NCBI GenBank assembly: GCA_902812405.1
Contig: CADDZI010000011.1
Span: forward strand, 1-52,623
Origin: a bacterium
GTDB lineage: Bacteria > Vulcanimicrobiota > Vulcanimicrobiia > Eremiobacterales > Eremiobacteraceae
Direction of reading: 5' to 3'
Length of the DNA stretch: 52,623 bases
A model generated the notes under the pieces. The model did no database searches and was not told the origin of the DNA. It worked only from the letters and a program-made list of their open reading frames with translations. The translations under genes were made by a program, and so were the position numbers. Of the stretch, positions 38,812 through 47,674 are shown one piece after another (within the stretch, counting starts at the first letter, position 1; the number at the start of each line of letters is the position of its first letter).

Positions 38812-38849
38812 CGAGGAAAGGGCTGCGCGGCCACGACACATTTACCAGG

Positions 38850-40904
38850 TTAGAACAGGGCTGCTTCGCGGAGCGCTTGGCCGAAAACTTTGGGCGCTTT
38901 GCGCGAGAGTGACGAATCCCCGGCGTCCGGCAGCTGTCGGCGCAGCTCCCACAATTCATCGCGCAGAGCTGCGGCTTTCTCGAACTCCAGGCGCGCCGCG
39001 GCCTCCTTCATCTCCTGCTCCAGCTTCGCGATCGTCGCGACGAGCACGTCGCGCGGGACCTCGCGCAGAGCCCTGGCACCCGCCTTGCGCGCCGGCTTCT
39101 CGGGCGCCCCCGTGGACTGCGCCAGGATGTCGCGCACAGCCTTGCGGATGCTCTGCGGGTCGATGTGGTGCTCGGCATTGTAGGCGAGCTGCTTGGCACG
39201 CCGGCGCTGCGTCTCGTTGATCGCCCGCTCCATGGACTGCGTGATGTTGTCGGCGTACATGATGACCGTGCCGCTGACGTTGCGCGCCGCCCGTCCGATG
39301 GTCTGGATGAGCGAGGTCTCCGAACGCAGGTAGCCCTCCTTGTCGGCGTCGAGAATCGCAACCAGGGAGACCTCCGGAAGGTCCAAACCCTCGCGCAGCA
39401 GATTGATGCCCACCAGGCAGTCGAATTCGCCCAGGCGCAGGTCGCGCAGGATCGCGATGCGCTCCAAGGTCTCGATCTCCGAGTGCAGGTACTTGGCGCG
39501 GATGTCCATCTCGATGAGGTAGTCGGTCAGGTCCTCGGCCATCTTCTTGGTCAGCGTCGTCACGAGGACGCGCTCATGGGCCGCGGCGCGGCGGCGGACT
39601 TCCTCCATGAGATCGTCCACCTGTCCCTTGGTCGGGCGCACGATGACCTGCGGGTCGACGAGGCCCGTCGGTCGGATGATCTGCTCGACGATCTGCGTCG
39701 AGTGGCGACGTTCGTATTCGCCGGGCGTCGCCGAGACGTAGACGATCTGCTTGACGTGCCGGTCAAACTCCTCAAAGGTCAGCGGCCGGTTGTCGAGCGC
39801 CGACGGGAGGCGGAAGCCGTACTCGACCAAGACTTCCTTGCGCGAGCGGTCGCCGTGGTACATCCCGTGAACTTGCGGCAGCGTCACATGCGACTCGTCG
39901 ACGAAGACTAGCCAGTCATCGGGGAAGAAGTCGAGCAGGCAAAACGGCGTCTGTCCAGGCGCCCGGCCGGTCAGGTGGCGGGCGTAATTTTCGATCCCGT
40001 TGCAGTAGCCGAACTCGCGCAGCATCTCGATGTCGTTGCGCGTGCGCATCTCCAAGCGTTGCGCTTCGAGCAGCTTGCCGTGGGCGCGGAAGTAGGCCAG
40101 CCTCTCCTCAAGCTCGGCTTCAATGCCGTGGATGGCGCGCTGCAGCTTCTCCTCCGGCGTAATGAAGTGTTTGGCCGGAAAGACCGTCACCTCGTCGAGA
40201 TCCTCGAGCAGCTCGCCCGTGATCTGGTTGACGCGCGCGATCGTCTCGATCTGATCCCCGAAGAAGTCAACCCGCGTGACGATCTCGTCGTCGACCGCCA
40301 CCAGTTCCAGGACGTCGCCCCGCACGCGAAATGTCCCGCGCACGAGTGCCAGGTCGTTGCGACGGTACTGCATGTCGACGAGCTTGCGCAGCAGGGCGTC
40401 CCGGTCGTACTCCTGACCCCGCCGCAGCGTGACCGACATCTCGATGTAGTCGGAGGGCGACCCCAAACCGAAGATGCATGAGACTGAGGCGACGATGAGC
40501 GTGTCGCGACGCGTCAAGAGCGACTGCGTCGCAGCATGGCGGAGCCGCTCGATTTCCTCGTTGATGGAGGAGTCCTTCTCGATGTAGGTATCGCTGGACG
40601 GGATGTACGCCTCGGGCTGATAGTAGTCGAAGTACGACACGAAGTACTCGACCGCGTTGTGGGGAAAAAACTCCTTGAACTCGCTGCACAGCTGCGCGGC
40701 CAAGGTTTTATTGTGGCACAGGACGAGGGTCGGCTTCTGGACCCGCTCGATGGTCCAGGCCATCGTCGCGGTCTTACCGCTGCCCGTCACCCCCAAGAGC
40801 GTCTGGGCACGATCCCCGCGCAGGATACCCTCGCTGAGGGCCTGGATGGCGTGGGGCTGGTCGCCCGCTGGGCGGAAGGGAGAAACGACTTCGAACTTCG
40901 GCAT
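38850..40904 (-). CDS. uvrB: Excinuclease ABC subunit B
   Basis: DNA-damage verification helicase-like ATPase of nucleotide excision repair. The 684-aa protein starts [20 protein letters not shown] and has Walker [14 protein letters not shown], the beta-hairpin region [20 protein letters not shown], helicase motif [10 protein letters not shown], motifs V-VI ([31 protein letters not shown]), and a C-terminal UVR domain ([30 protein letters not shown]) that binds UvrC. Length is normal. No strong Shine-Dalgarno precedes the ATG. It diverges from prs across 127 bases in which I see no other feature. Confidence 0.97.
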   Translation of the reverse strand: MPKFEVVSPFRPAGDQPHAIQALSEGILRGDRAQTLLGVTGSGKTATMAWTIERVQKPTLVLCHNKTLAAQLCSEFKEFFPHNAVEYFVSYFDYYQPEAYIPSSDTYIEKDSSINEEIERLRHAATQSLLTRRDTLIVASVSCIFGLGSPSDYIEMSVTLRRGQEYDRDALLRKLVDMQYRRNDLALVRGTFRVRGDVLELVAVDDEIVTRVDFFGDQIETIARVNQITGELLEDLDEVTVFPAKHFITPEEKLQRAIHGIEAELEERLAYFRAHGKLLEAQRLEMRTRNDIEMLREFGYCNGIENYARHLTGRAPGQTPFCLLDFFPDDWLVFVDESHVTLPQVHGMYHGDRSRKEVLVEYGFRLPSALDNRPLTFEEFDRHVKQIVYVSATPGEYERRHSTQIVEQIIRPTGLVDPQVIVRPTKGQVDDLMEEVRRRAAAHERVLVTTLTKKMAEDLTDYLIEMDIRAKYLHSEIETLERIAILRDLRLGEFDCLVGINLLREGLDLPEVSLVAILDADKEGYLRSETSLIQTIGRAARNVSGTVIMYADNITQSMERAINETQRRRAKQLAYNAEHHIDPQSIRKAVRDILAQSTGAPEKPARKAGARALREVPRDVLVATIAKLEQEMKEAAARLEFEKAAALRDELWELRRQLPDAGDSSLSRKAPKVFGQALREAALF

Positions 40905-41031
40905 CAAGTGTGTGTCCTGCGCCGCACCGGGCGGCGCAATCGAGAGGGCTGCCGGCGTCTCTTCGGAGAAGTCGGGCCAAGGCCTGCGACCGTCGCTCGC
41001 GGGCGTGAGCTGGCAACGGGAGGCCGCTGTT

Positions 41032-42285
41032 ATGGCTACGGCAAAACCGGTCCTCTTCGCGGGCAACTCCAATCGCGCGCTTGCCGAAGAGATCGCACAA
41101 CGGATGGGCATCCACGTCGGCAAGGCGCTGGTCAGCACCTTCGCTAACGACGAATGCCGCATCGAGATCCGCGAGAACGTGCGCGGGGCGGATGCGTTCG
41201 TCGTCCAGTCCCTGTGCAAGCCGCCGGACGGCATCCACTCGGTCAACGACTCCCTCATGGAGATGCTGCTCATGGTGGATGCGCTGCGCCGGGCTTCGGC
41301 CTATCGCATCACGGCGGTCATTCCATACTACGGTTACGCCAAGCAGGACAAGAAGACCAAAGGCCGCGAGCCCATCTCGGCCAAGCTGGTCGCCAACCTG
41401 CTCTCGACGGCCGGCGTCCAGAGAGTCCTCACCGTGGACCTGCATGCAGCCCAGATCCAAGGTTTCTTCGACGAACCGGTCGACAATCTGACGGCCGGCT
41501 TCATCCTTGCCAATTACCTCATCAACAAGCGCCGGCTGCAGGGGCCGTCGTGCGTCGTCGTCTCGCCGGATGCAGGAGGCGTGGCCCGCGCCGAGGCCTT
41601 CGCCAAGAAGCTCCAGACCTCGGTGGCCATCGTCTTCAAACGCCGACCCCGTCCGGACGTCAACGAAGTCAGCGAGGTCGTCGGCGACCTCAAGGGTAAG
41701 ACCGCCGTCATCATCGACGACATGATCTCGACCGGCGGCACGCTCGTCAAAGCGGCCGAAGCACTCGTCGAGCGCGGCGCGACGTCCATCATCACGTGCG
41801 CCACGCACGGCATCTTCGCCGCGGGCGCGGCGCAGAAATTGATCGACTCGTGCATCAGCGAGGTCATCGTCACCAACACGGTCCCCGTACCGCCCGAAAT
41901 CTGCGGCAACAAGATCACCGTCCTCAAGGTCGGCAAGCTCTTGGCCGACGCGATCAAGCGCATCTCGATGAACCGCTCGGTGTCCGAAATCTACGAGCAG
42001 CAGGAACAGGAACTGGCGCGGTCGCAGTCCGGCGGTCCGCTCTTTGCGGCGGGCGACGACGGCAGCTACGAAGAAGCCGCCGCGTCGGGACCTCACGTTT
42101 CCGACGGCGTGCCGCATCAGCCGGGACCCTCTGCTGCACCCGAGTCCGATGCCGGGCACCCTGCACCCGGCGGTACGGCCGGCCACCTCAACGGTATGCC
42201 CGCAGCCGACGCAGCGCCGCCGGCCGGCGAAACCACGGCCGGGCCGGATCAATGTGAAGAGCACCGCAAGGCCGAGGGCATGTAG
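41032..42285 (+). CDS. prs: Ribose-phosphate pyrophosphokinase with long C-terminal tail
   Basis: Makes PRPP from ribose 5-phosphate and ATP, feeding nucleotide, His and Trp synthesis. The catalytic part (about residues 5-322) is complete: [74 protein letters not shown] and the PRPP loop [14 protein letters not shown]. The family ends near SVSEIYEQ, but here about 90 more residues follow, rich in Pro, Ala and Gly and probably disordered. The start ATG has GGGAGG upstream. PRPP is the substrate of PyrE, encoded 4 kb downstream. Confidence 0.96.
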   Translation: MATAKPVLFAGNSNRALAEEIAQRMGIHVGKALVSTFANDECRIEIRENVRGADAFVVQSLCKPPDGIHSVNDSLMEMLLMVDALRRASAYRITAVIPYYGYAKQDKKTKGREPISAKLVANLLSTAGVQRVLTVDLHAAQIQGFFDEPVDNLTAGFILANYLINKRRLQGPSCVVVSPDAGGVARAEAFAKKLQTSVAIVFKRRPRPDVNEVSEVVGDLKGKTAVIIDDMISTGGTLVKAAEALVERGATSIITCATHGIFAAGAAQKLIDSCISEVIVTNTVPVPPEICGNKITVLKVGKLLADAIKRISMNRSVSEIYEQQEQELARSQSGGPLFAAGDDGSYEEAAASGPHVSDGVPHQPGPSAAPESDAGHPAPGGTAGHLNGMPAADAAPPAGETTAGPDQCEEHRKAEGM

Positions 42286-42292
42286 GGAAGGA

Positions 42293-42337
42293 CACCCGCC
42301 CTCGGCGCGGGTGCGACCGCGATGCCGCGGTGGCATC
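42293..42337 (+). promoter_or_regulatory. Two short hairpins in the prs-rplY gap
   Basis: CACCCGC (42293-42299) pairs with GCGGGTG (42307-42313) across a 7-base loop, and GATGCC (42321-42326) pairs with GGCATC (42332-42337) across a 5-base loop. They lie between the prs stop and the AAGAGGAG site of rplY. No T-run follows, so they may act on the message (stability or leader) rather than as terminators. Evidence is pairing only. Confidence 0.35.
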
Positions 42338-42366
42338 ACGCATGTACCTAGTTTTGAAGAGGAGAT

Positions 42367-43026
42367 ATGCAACAGACAACCGTGAAGGTAAAACCCCGCC
42401 CGGCAACCGGCACTCGAGCCGCCAAGGCCGTCCGCTCCCAAGGCGGCGTACCGGGCATCGTCTATGGCAAGGGATTCGGCGATCCATTGCCGGTCGTCGT
42501 TGATGCCAAAGACTTACGTGCCGCCTTGGCCGGGCACGCAGGCAGCACGGTGCTGACCCTTGACATCGAGGGTCGCGGCACGACCCCCGCCATCGTACAG
42601 GATCGCCAGCTGGACGTCATCACCAAGCGTCTCATTCACGTCGACCTGCACGCCATCAGCATGGATGAGGTCGTCGAAGCGCACGTGCCGCTCGTCCTGG
42701 CGGGCACACCGGCGGGCGTCAAAGAGGGAGGCATTCTTGACTTCGTCGTGCGCGAAGTGACGATCGAGGCGCTGCCCACCGATATTCCGGATCAGATCAC
42801 GGTCGACGTCAGCCGGCTCAATATCTTCGACACGATCCACGTCCGCGACCTCACACCGCCGCCGGGCGTCACTATCACGGATGACCCGAGCGAGATCATC
42901 GTTTCGATCTTGCCGCCCGCCAAGGCCGAAGAGGCCGCCACGGCGGCGGCCGCCGAGGCGCCCGCCGAGCCGGAGCTCATCGGAGAGAAGAAAGCCGAAC
43001 CCGAAGAGGGCGAAGAGGCGGGGTAG
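42367..43026 (+). CDS. rplY: 50S ribosomal protein L25 (Ctc type)
   Basis: Binds 5S rRNA in the large subunit; long forms are called TL5/Ctc and are linked to stress. The 219-aa protein has the N-terminal L25 domain (GIVYGKGFGDPLPVVVDAKDL, DRQLDVITKRLIHVDLHAI) and the C-terminal TL5 beta domain (HVPLVLAGTPAGVKEGGILD, IPDQITVDVSRLNIFDTIHV). It ends in an Ala/Glu-rich acidic tail. AAGAGGAGAT stands just before the ATG. Its TAG stop is in the same frame as pth, which continues directly after it with no ATG, GTG or TTG for over 100 bases. The prs-rplY-pth order is widespread. Confidence 0.95.
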   Translation: MQQTTVKVKPRPATGTRAAKAVRSQGGVPGIVYGKGFGDPLPVVVDAKDLRAALAGHAGSTVLTLDIEGRGTTPAIVQDRQLDVITKRLIHVDLHAISMDEVVEAHVPLVLAGTPAGVKEGGILDFVVREVTIEALPTDIPDQITVDVSRLNIFDTIHVRDLTPPPGVTITDDPSEIIVSILPPAKAEEAATAAAAEAPAEPELIGEKKAEPEEGEEAG

Positions 43027-43032
43027 CCCGGC

Positions 43033-43665
43033 CTGGATATCCCACACACGGCCGCGCACACGCTTGTCGTCGGGCTGGGCAATCCGGGCCCGCGGTACGA
43101 GAAAACCCGCCACAATGTCGGCTTTCGCGTCGTCGGTGCGGTGGGTCGGCAGCACGGCGTTGCCCAGTCAGCGTGGCGCACGCGTTTTGCGGGTCGCCTG
43201 GCGATCGTGCCGTCGCACAACCTGCTCCTGCTCATGCCGCAGACGTACATGAACGAGTCGGGCGCCAGCGTCGCGCCCTGCGCCGCGTACTACGACATTC
43301 CGCCGCAGCGCATCCTCGTCGTGTGCGACGACATCAACCTGCCCTTCGGGCGGCTGCGCTTGCGGCGCGCCGGCAGCGACGGCGGACACAACGGTTTGAA
43401 GTCTGTGATTGCAGCTCTGGGAACGCAGGACTTCCCTAGGCTGCGCGTGGGCATTGGCCGCCCGCAGGATGACGCCATCGGGTACGTCACCGGCCGCTTC
43501 AGCGCCGACGAAGAAAAAGCTCTTCCGGAGATCGTCGAGCGTGCAGTGCGGGGCGTCGAGGCCTTCGTGAACCGGAGCGTTGAGGACGCGATCGCCATTG
43601 TCAACGCCTACGGAGGCGGGCCTGCCCCGCCGAAGGAGGAGCCGGCGCCGGGTAAAAGTCCTTAA
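43033..43665 (+). CDS. pth: Peptidyl-tRNA hydrolase, apparent CTG start
   Basis: Frees tRNA from stalled peptidyl-tRNA. The conserved N-terminus VVGLGNPGPRYEKTRHNVGF, with catalytic Asn17 and His27, lies upstream of the first GTG (43141). In this frame, between the rplY TAG (43024-43026) and that GTG, there is no ATG, GTG or TTG. CTG at 43033 (LDIPHTAAHT) is the best start, with GCGGGG 9 bases before it; ATC at 43039 is an alternative. From CTG the protein is 210 aa. Later motifs are intact: LLMPQTYMNESG, VVCDDINLPFGRLRLRRAGSDGGHNGLKSV. Read-through of the rplY TAG to give a fusion, or a sequencing error, are the other explanations. Confidence 0.9.
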   Translation: MDIPHTAAHTLVVGLGNPGPRYEKTRHNVGFRVVGAVGRQHGVAQSAWRTRFAGRLAIVPSHNLLLLMPQTYMNESGASVAPCAAYYDIPPQRILVVCDDINLPFGRLRLRRAGSDGGHNGLKSVIAALGTQDFPRLRVGIGRPQDDAIGYVTGRFSADEEKALPEIVERAVRGVEAFVNRSVEDAIAIVNAYGGGPAPPKEEPAPGKSP

Positions 43666-43667
43666 GG

Positions 43668-43904
43668 GTGCAGAGCAACGTCGAGGGATTCGGGCGGCTG
43701 CTGGTCGCCGCTGGCATGGTGCTGATCGTGCTTGGCTTGCTCTTCACGTTCATGCGGACCCTGCGCCTAGGCATGCTGCCGGGGGACTTCCACTGGTCGG
43801 GGCGCGGGTGGCAGGTGTGGCTGCCTCTTGGGACATCCATCCTGCTGTCCCTCATCTTGACCCTCGTCCTGAACCTGTTTGCGGTCTTCATCCGGCGCCG
43901 CTAG
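43668..43904 (+). CDS. DUF2905 small membrane protein
   Basis: A 78-aa protein with two membrane helices (LLVAAGMVLIVLGLLFTFM and LGTSILLSLILTLVLNLFAV) joined by the conserved loop LGMLPGDFHWSGRGWQVWLP. This loop is diagnostic of the DUF2905 family, whose function is unknown. The start is GTG, two bases after the pth stop, so it is probably in the prs-rplY-pth unit. Confidence 0.9.
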   Translation: MQSNVEGFGRLLVAAGMVLIVLGLLFTFMRTLRLGMLPGDFHWSGRGWQVWLPLGTSILLSLILTLVLNLFAVFIRRR

Positions 43905-43943
43905 GGTGACGATAACCAAAATAGGCGGGAAATCGTTCTGAAA

Positions 43944-44672
43944 GTGATGGACGCATTTTTGGAAGGAAACACGGAAGGCTTGACGACGGCCCGGGAGTTT
44001 GCCGGGAGTGTCTTCGTGCTGCGCCTGGACGAGAGCACAGCGCACGCGCCCACACTCGTCGAAGACCTGCTCTTCATGCGGCGCGTGGGCGTGAGACCCG
44101 TCATCGTCGTGGACGCCGAGCAGCGCCGGCTGAGCGAGCGCCTCATTGGACTCATCAATCGCGTGGGCGGCGAAGCGGTCGGCCTGGACGGCACCTCGGC
44201 CAGCACCCTCGTCGTGTCGTCGAGCGCGGATGGCCGGGCGGTCGTGCGCCGCGTCAACACGTCGTTGCTCGGATTGCTGCTCGAGCAGGGATACATCCCG
44301 GTCTTCACCGCTCGCGGCACCTCGATCGCAGGAACACCGACGCCGCTGGACGCGGCGGATGCCGCCCGTGAGCTTGCCGCCGCAGTCCGTGCCAAGCGCC
44401 TGCTGTATCCCAGCGGCACGGGAGGTATCCGGCTCGAGGACGACGAGGTCGTGGCCGAGTTGACCGCCTCCGAGGCGCTGGCGTTGGCGGCCACAGGCCG
44501 TTTGGACCCCGATCAAGCCAAGCAGCTGGCCGCCGCAGCCCTGGGCGTTCGCTCGGGCGTCGATGCGGCTCAGCTGTTGGACCTGACGGCTACCCACGCC
44601 GCCCTGGTTGAACTTTTGACCTCGCACCACTTGGGGACGCAGGTCATCTCGCACGTCCTGCTGACGAACTGA
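43944..44672 (+). CDS. Acetylglutamate-kinase-like protein, probably inactive
   Basis: A 242-aa amino-acid-kinase-fold protein most like ArgB. Matching segments are RLIGLINRVGGEAVGLDG, VNTSLLGLLLEQGYIPVFTA, AARELAAAVRAKRLLYPSGTGGI and LGTQVISHVL. The catalytic features of ArgB are missing: the N-terminal KxGG loop reads LRLDES, the VxHGGG glycine loop reads VIVVDAE, and the NADxAA motif reads PLDAADAA. It is therefore unlikely to phosphorylate acetylglutamate; a regulatory or ligand-binding role is possible. GTG 43944 or the adjacent ATG 43947 is the start. No other arginine gene is in the window. Confidence 0.75.
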   Translation: MMDAFLEGNTEGLTTAREFAGSVFVLRLDESTAHAPTLVEDLLFMRRVGVRPVIVVDAEQRRLSERLIGLINRVGGEAVGLDGTSASTLVVSSSADGRAVVRRVNTSLLGLLLEQGYIPVFTARGTSIAGTPTPLDAADAARELAAAVRAKRLLYPSGTGGIRLEDDEVVAELTASEALALAATGRLDPDQAKQLAAAALGVRSGVDAAQLLDLTATHAALVELLTSHHLGTQVISHVLLTN

Positions 44673-44808
44673 GCTCACGGCTTGTGGGACGACACGCCCG
44701 GGCGTGCCCAAGCGGGTGGACCTGGGTGACGAACTGACCTGGCGGGCTTGGGATGCGGACAGGTCGGACCCGGCTTTTTCGGCGAACCTCTCGCGGAGGG
44801 CTACAAGG
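44673..44808. other. Gap upstream of the GYD gene with one inverted repeat
   Basis: CCCAAGC (44707-44713) pairs with GCTTGGG (44746-44752) around a 32-base interior that contains ACCTGG twice. It could be a leader structure of the GYD gene, but it fits no riboswitch I know. No short gene is supported. Confidence 0.25.
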
Positions 44809-45099
44809 ATGCCAACCTATATTATTCTCAGCCGCATTGGACCGCAGGCGTTTGCGGATCCTAACGGTTTCAAAAAGATCGCGCAAGACGTCAGCGAGCA
44901 GATTCGACGCGACTGCCCGAACGTGCGCTGGCAGAAGAGTTACCTCGTGACCGGCCGCTTTGATGCGGTGGACATTGTCGAGGCTCCCGATCTCGCCAGC
45001 GTCGAGCGCGCGGCGCTCATCATCCGGGGCCGCGGACACGCGACGACCGAGACCTTAGTGGCGACACCCTGGGATGATTTCATCGCGTCGCTGAGCTGA
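44809..45099 (+). CDS. GYD-domain protein
   Basis: A 96-aa single-domain protein of the GYD family, a ferredoxin-like fold of unknown biochemical role. The hallmark appears as YLVTGRFDAVDIVEAPDLASV, where the name-giving Gly-Tyr-Asp is Gly-Arg-Phe-Asp here. It starts MPTYIILSRIGPQAFADPNG. The ATG is chosen over an earlier in-frame start because GGAGGG lies 8-12 bases upstream. It is isolated between the ArgB-like gene and a repeat block, so context gives no role. Confidence 0.88.
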   Translation: MPTYIILSRIGPQAFADPNGFKKIAQDVSEQIRRDCPNVRWQKSYLVTGRFDAVDIVEAPDLASVERAALIIRGRGHATTETLVATPWDDFIASLS

Positions 45100-45384
45100 G
45101 GCACGCGCGCGGCGGCTGCGCTAGCGCGACCGACAGCGCGCCTCCTTTGGTAGCGGTCGCGCGTGCGCGACCGACAAAACATCCCATATTCCGGGGGCAA
45201 ACGTTACCTGCCAAGGCGCTACGTTCTCTCGGCCGTGCAAGCACGGCCGCTACAGACCCTCATTGGTAGCGGTCGCGCGCCTCCTTTGGTAGCGGTCGCG
45301 CGCCTCCTTTGGTAGCGGTCGCGCGTGCGCGACCGACAAGAACCTACCGGGGTGGTTGATCCTTGGGGCGAGTATGACCGACGA
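45100..45384. repeat. Repeat block: hairpin doublet plus 23-base tandem repeats
   Basis: A plus hairpin (45151-45174, loop GT) faces a minus hairpin (45229-45252, stem GGCCGTGC/GCACGGCC, loop AA). Then a 23-base unit starting GGTAGCGGTCGCGCG and ending CCTCCTTT occurs at 45265-45287 and 45288-45310, followed by a full hairpin at 45313-45336. The same CCTCCTTT precedes the hairpin at 45151, so that copy belongs to the same array. No gene is seen. Confidence 0.85.
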
Positions 45385-45954
45385 TTACCCCAGGCGGCGG
45401 CTGCCCGGGTCCTGCAGCGGCTCCCCACGCCGGCACAATGGGCAGTCCTGCGGCTCATAGTCTGCCAGCGGCATCTCGAGGAGGGCGTGCAGCGGCTGAG
45501 CGAATGCCACTCGGCCCCGCACGACGACCGCCCCGATCCCGACAACCTGGGCTCCGGCTGCCGTGACGACGTCCACCACCTCGCGCGTCGACTGACCCGT
45601 CGTCATAACGTCCTCCACCACCGCAACGCGCTCTCCGGAGCGTAATGAAAATCCGCGCCGTAGGACCGGTACGCCGCCTTCCTTCTCGACGAAGATAAAC
45701 CGGGCGCCGAGGTGCCGGGCAACAACGTAGCCGGGGATGATACCGCCGGCAGCCGCCGACACGACGACCTCGGGCCGCGCCGGCGCGAGCAACCCCGCCA
45801 GGGCGGAACCGACGGTCTCCGCCGCCCTGGGATCTTCAAAAATGCGAAACTTTTGAATAAAGCTGTCGCTGTGTAACCCGCTCGACAGCCGAAAGTGCCC
45901 GCTCAGCAACGCGCCCTTGCGTTCGAGCAGCGCCCGCACCTCTTCCGGCGTCAC
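45385..45954 (-). CDS. pyrE: Orotate phosphoribosyltransferase
   Basis: Joins orotate to PRPP to make OMP. The 189-aa protein has the PRPP-binding motif VVEDVMTTGQSTREVV, the early segment GHFRLSSGLHSDSFIQK, and a C-terminal CPLCRRGEPLQDPGSRRLG tail seen in many bacterial PyrE proteins. The start GTG overlaps the pyrF stop codon (GTGA). It is the last gene of the pyrK-D-F-E operon. Confidence 0.96.
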   Translation of the reverse strand: MTPEEVRALLERKGALLSGHFRLSSGLHSDSFIQKFRIFEDPRAAETVGSALAGLLAPARPEVVVSAAAGGIIPGYVVARHLGARFIFVEKEGGVPVLRRGFSLRSGERVAVVEDVMTTGQSTREVVDVVTAAGAQVVGIGAVVVRGRVAFAQPLHALLEMPLADYEPQDCPLCRRGEPLQDPGSRRLG

Positions 45955-46700
45955 GACGGCTGGCGCGTCAGGTCGGCCTTGGCCGCGTCAAGCTCTGCGC
46001 AGATTGCGCGCACCGCGGCACGCGGGTCGGGCGCTTTCGTGATGGGGCGGCCCACCACGATGTAGTCGGCTCCCGCCCGGACGGCCGCCGCGGCGGTCGC
46101 CGTGCGCCGCTGGTCGCCACCGCTCTCCCCTTCCGGCCGGATACCTGGACAAATGACCGTGAACGGCGGCTGCGTGTGGGCGCGCACGACGGGCACGGCT
46201 TCCACCGGGCACACGACACCGTCCAGCCCGCATTCCTGGGCCAAGCGGGCGCGCATCGCGATCACCTCGTGCGCGGGCCGGTCGACGCCGGTCTCGCGCA
46301 GATCCTCGTTGGACAAGCTTGTCAGCAGCGTCACCGCCACAATCTTCACAGGCCGTCCGGCCGCTGCGAGTTCGTCACGCGCCTGTGCCGCCGCGGTTAG
46401 CATGCTGCGCCCGCCTTCGGCATGGACGGTAACGAATGCGGCGCCGGAGCGGCCGACGCTGCGGATCGCCCCGGCGACGGTATTGGGGATGTCGTGCAAT
46501 TTGAGATCGAGGAAAATCGAACGCCGCGCCTCGCGCAATTCCGCTAGAATCTCATTGCCGAAGGAGTAGTACGCCTGGTAGCCGACCTTGTACCAGCGCA
46601 CGTCGGCCGCGGTGTGGCGAAAGATATCCTGGGCTTCTTCGAGTTTGGCCTCGTCGAGCGCCACAATCAGCTGCGTCATGTGGCCTGCGTTCTTTGTCAT
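45951..46700 (-). CDS. pyrF: Orotidine 5'-phosphate decarboxylase
   Basis: Decarboxylates OMP to UMP, the last step of the pathway. The 249-aa TIM-barrel protein shows LIVALDEAKLEEAQD, the catalytic Asp-Lys-Asp region FLDLKLHDIPNTVAGAI, TVHAEGGRSML, FTVICPGIRPEG and YIVVGRPITKAPDP, typical of the group I family. The start overlaps the pyrD stop by ATGA. MTKNAGHMTQ gives an alternative internal Met at residue 8 that is nearer the usual N-terminus. Confidence 0.96.
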   Translation of the reverse strand: MTKNAGHMTQLIVALDEAKLEEAQDIFRHTAADVRWYKVGYQAYYSFGNEILAELREARRSIFLDLKLHDIPNTVAGAIRSVGRSGAAFVTVHAEGGRSMLTAAAQARDELAAAGRPVKIVAVTLLTSLSNEDLRETGVDRPAHEVIAMRARLAQECGLDGVVCPVEAVPVVRAHTQPPFTVICPGIRPEGESGGDQRRTATAAAAVRAGADYIVVGRPITKAPDPRAAVRAICAELDAAKADLTRQPS

Positions 46701-47674
46701 AAGCCGGCCGCCGGCCTGGGGCCGGCAAAGCCCGGGTTGGCCAAGCCTGTGAGTTCTCCCACGCGGCGACAGCCCCGGCGGAACATTTCCCGCTCAATCG
46801 CCTCCAGCACGCGCAGATGAACGTCGGGCCGGCGGAAGTTTGCCGTGCCGATAGCCACTGCAGTGGCACCCGCGAAGAGGAATTCGAGCGCGTCCGTGCC
46901 CTCCGCGATGCCGCCCATGCCGATGATGGGTATGGTCACCACCTGCGCGGCTTCCCACACCGCATGCACGGCGATGGGCCGGATGGCGGGCCCGGTGAGA
47001 CCGCCGGCCGCATTAGCCAGTACCGGCTGCGCCCGTTCGACGTCAATGACGAGGCCGCGCACGGCGTTGATGAGCGAAATAGCATCCGCGCCGGCATCTT
47101 GGGCGGCACGCGCAATGGGTCGGATGTCGGTCACGTTGGGCATCAACTTCGGGATGACCGGCAGGCGGACGCGCTGTTTCACCGCGGCGACGACCTGGGC
47201 CAGCGACGCGGCATCGGCCGCAAAACAGCGCCCTTCCCGTTCAACGTTGGGACACGAGACATCAAGCTCGATGGCGACAACATTGGGCAGGCCGTCAAGT
47301 GCAGCGGCCACGGTCACGAATTCGTCGACGCTGAAGCCCGCCGCGCTTGCGATGACGGCAGTCGGCACATCCTGCAGCGCTGGGGCAACGTGGTGCAGAA
47401 AGTGGTCGAGACCCGGGCCCTGGAGTCCGATGGCGTTGAGCAAACCCGCGGGTGTCATGGCCAGCCGCGGCATGTCGTTGCCCAGGCGGGGATACCGCGT
47501 GATGCTTTTGAGCGTGATGGCGCCATACCGGCCGACATCCGTCAGGCGGCCGAATTCATCACCCTTGTTGTAGCAGCCGCTTGCGGCAATGACCGGTGCA
47601 CGCAGGGTTGCCGAGCCGATGCGGACGCTGAGATCGGGCGCCGGGGCAGCTTGTGGGACTGTCACGTCTGCCAT
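46697..47674 (-). CDS. pyrD: Dihydroorotate dehydrogenase, class 1B catalytic subunit
   Basis: Oxidises dihydroorotate to orotate in the FMN-containing subunit of the PyrD-PyrK complex. The 325-aa protein shows IAASGCYNKGDEF, NAIGLQGPGLDHFL, IELDVSCPNVEREG with the class-1 catalytic cysteine, LPVIPKLMPNVTD, and the FMN loop IIGMGGIAEGTDALEFLFAG. Presence of pyrK next to it supports class 1B (NAD+ as acceptor). The ATG overlaps the pyrK end by 13 bases. Confidence 0.96.
   Translation of the reverse strand: MADVTVPQAAPAPDLSVRIGSATLRAPVIAASGCYNKGDEFGRLTDVGRYGAITLKSITRYPRLGNDMPRLAMTPAGLLNAIGLQGPGLDHFLHHVAPALQDVPTAVIASAAGFSVDEFVTVAAALDGLPNVVAIELDVSCPNVEREGRCFAADAASLAQVVAAVKQRVRLPVIPKLMPNVTDIRPIARAAQDAGADAISLINAVRGLVIDVERAQPVLANAAGGLTGPAIRPIAVHAVWEAAQVVTIPIIGMGGIAEGTDALEFLFAGATAVAIGTANFRRPDVHLRVLEAIEREMFRRGCRRVGELTGLANPGFAGPRPAAGL

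Larger units (their letters stand above)
38382..38849. other. 468-base gene-free block of repeats and hairpins
   Basis: No gene is supported here. The block holds a four-unit tandem repeat, then a hairpin doublet enclosing about 190 bases that can form further inverted pairs. These are listed as separate entries and in the findings. Confidence 0.8.

Noticed and set aside
44707-44752. Riboswitch upstream of the GYD gene
   Set aside because: One 7-bp stem is visible but no known aptamer core sequence, and the GYD protein gives no metabolic clue.
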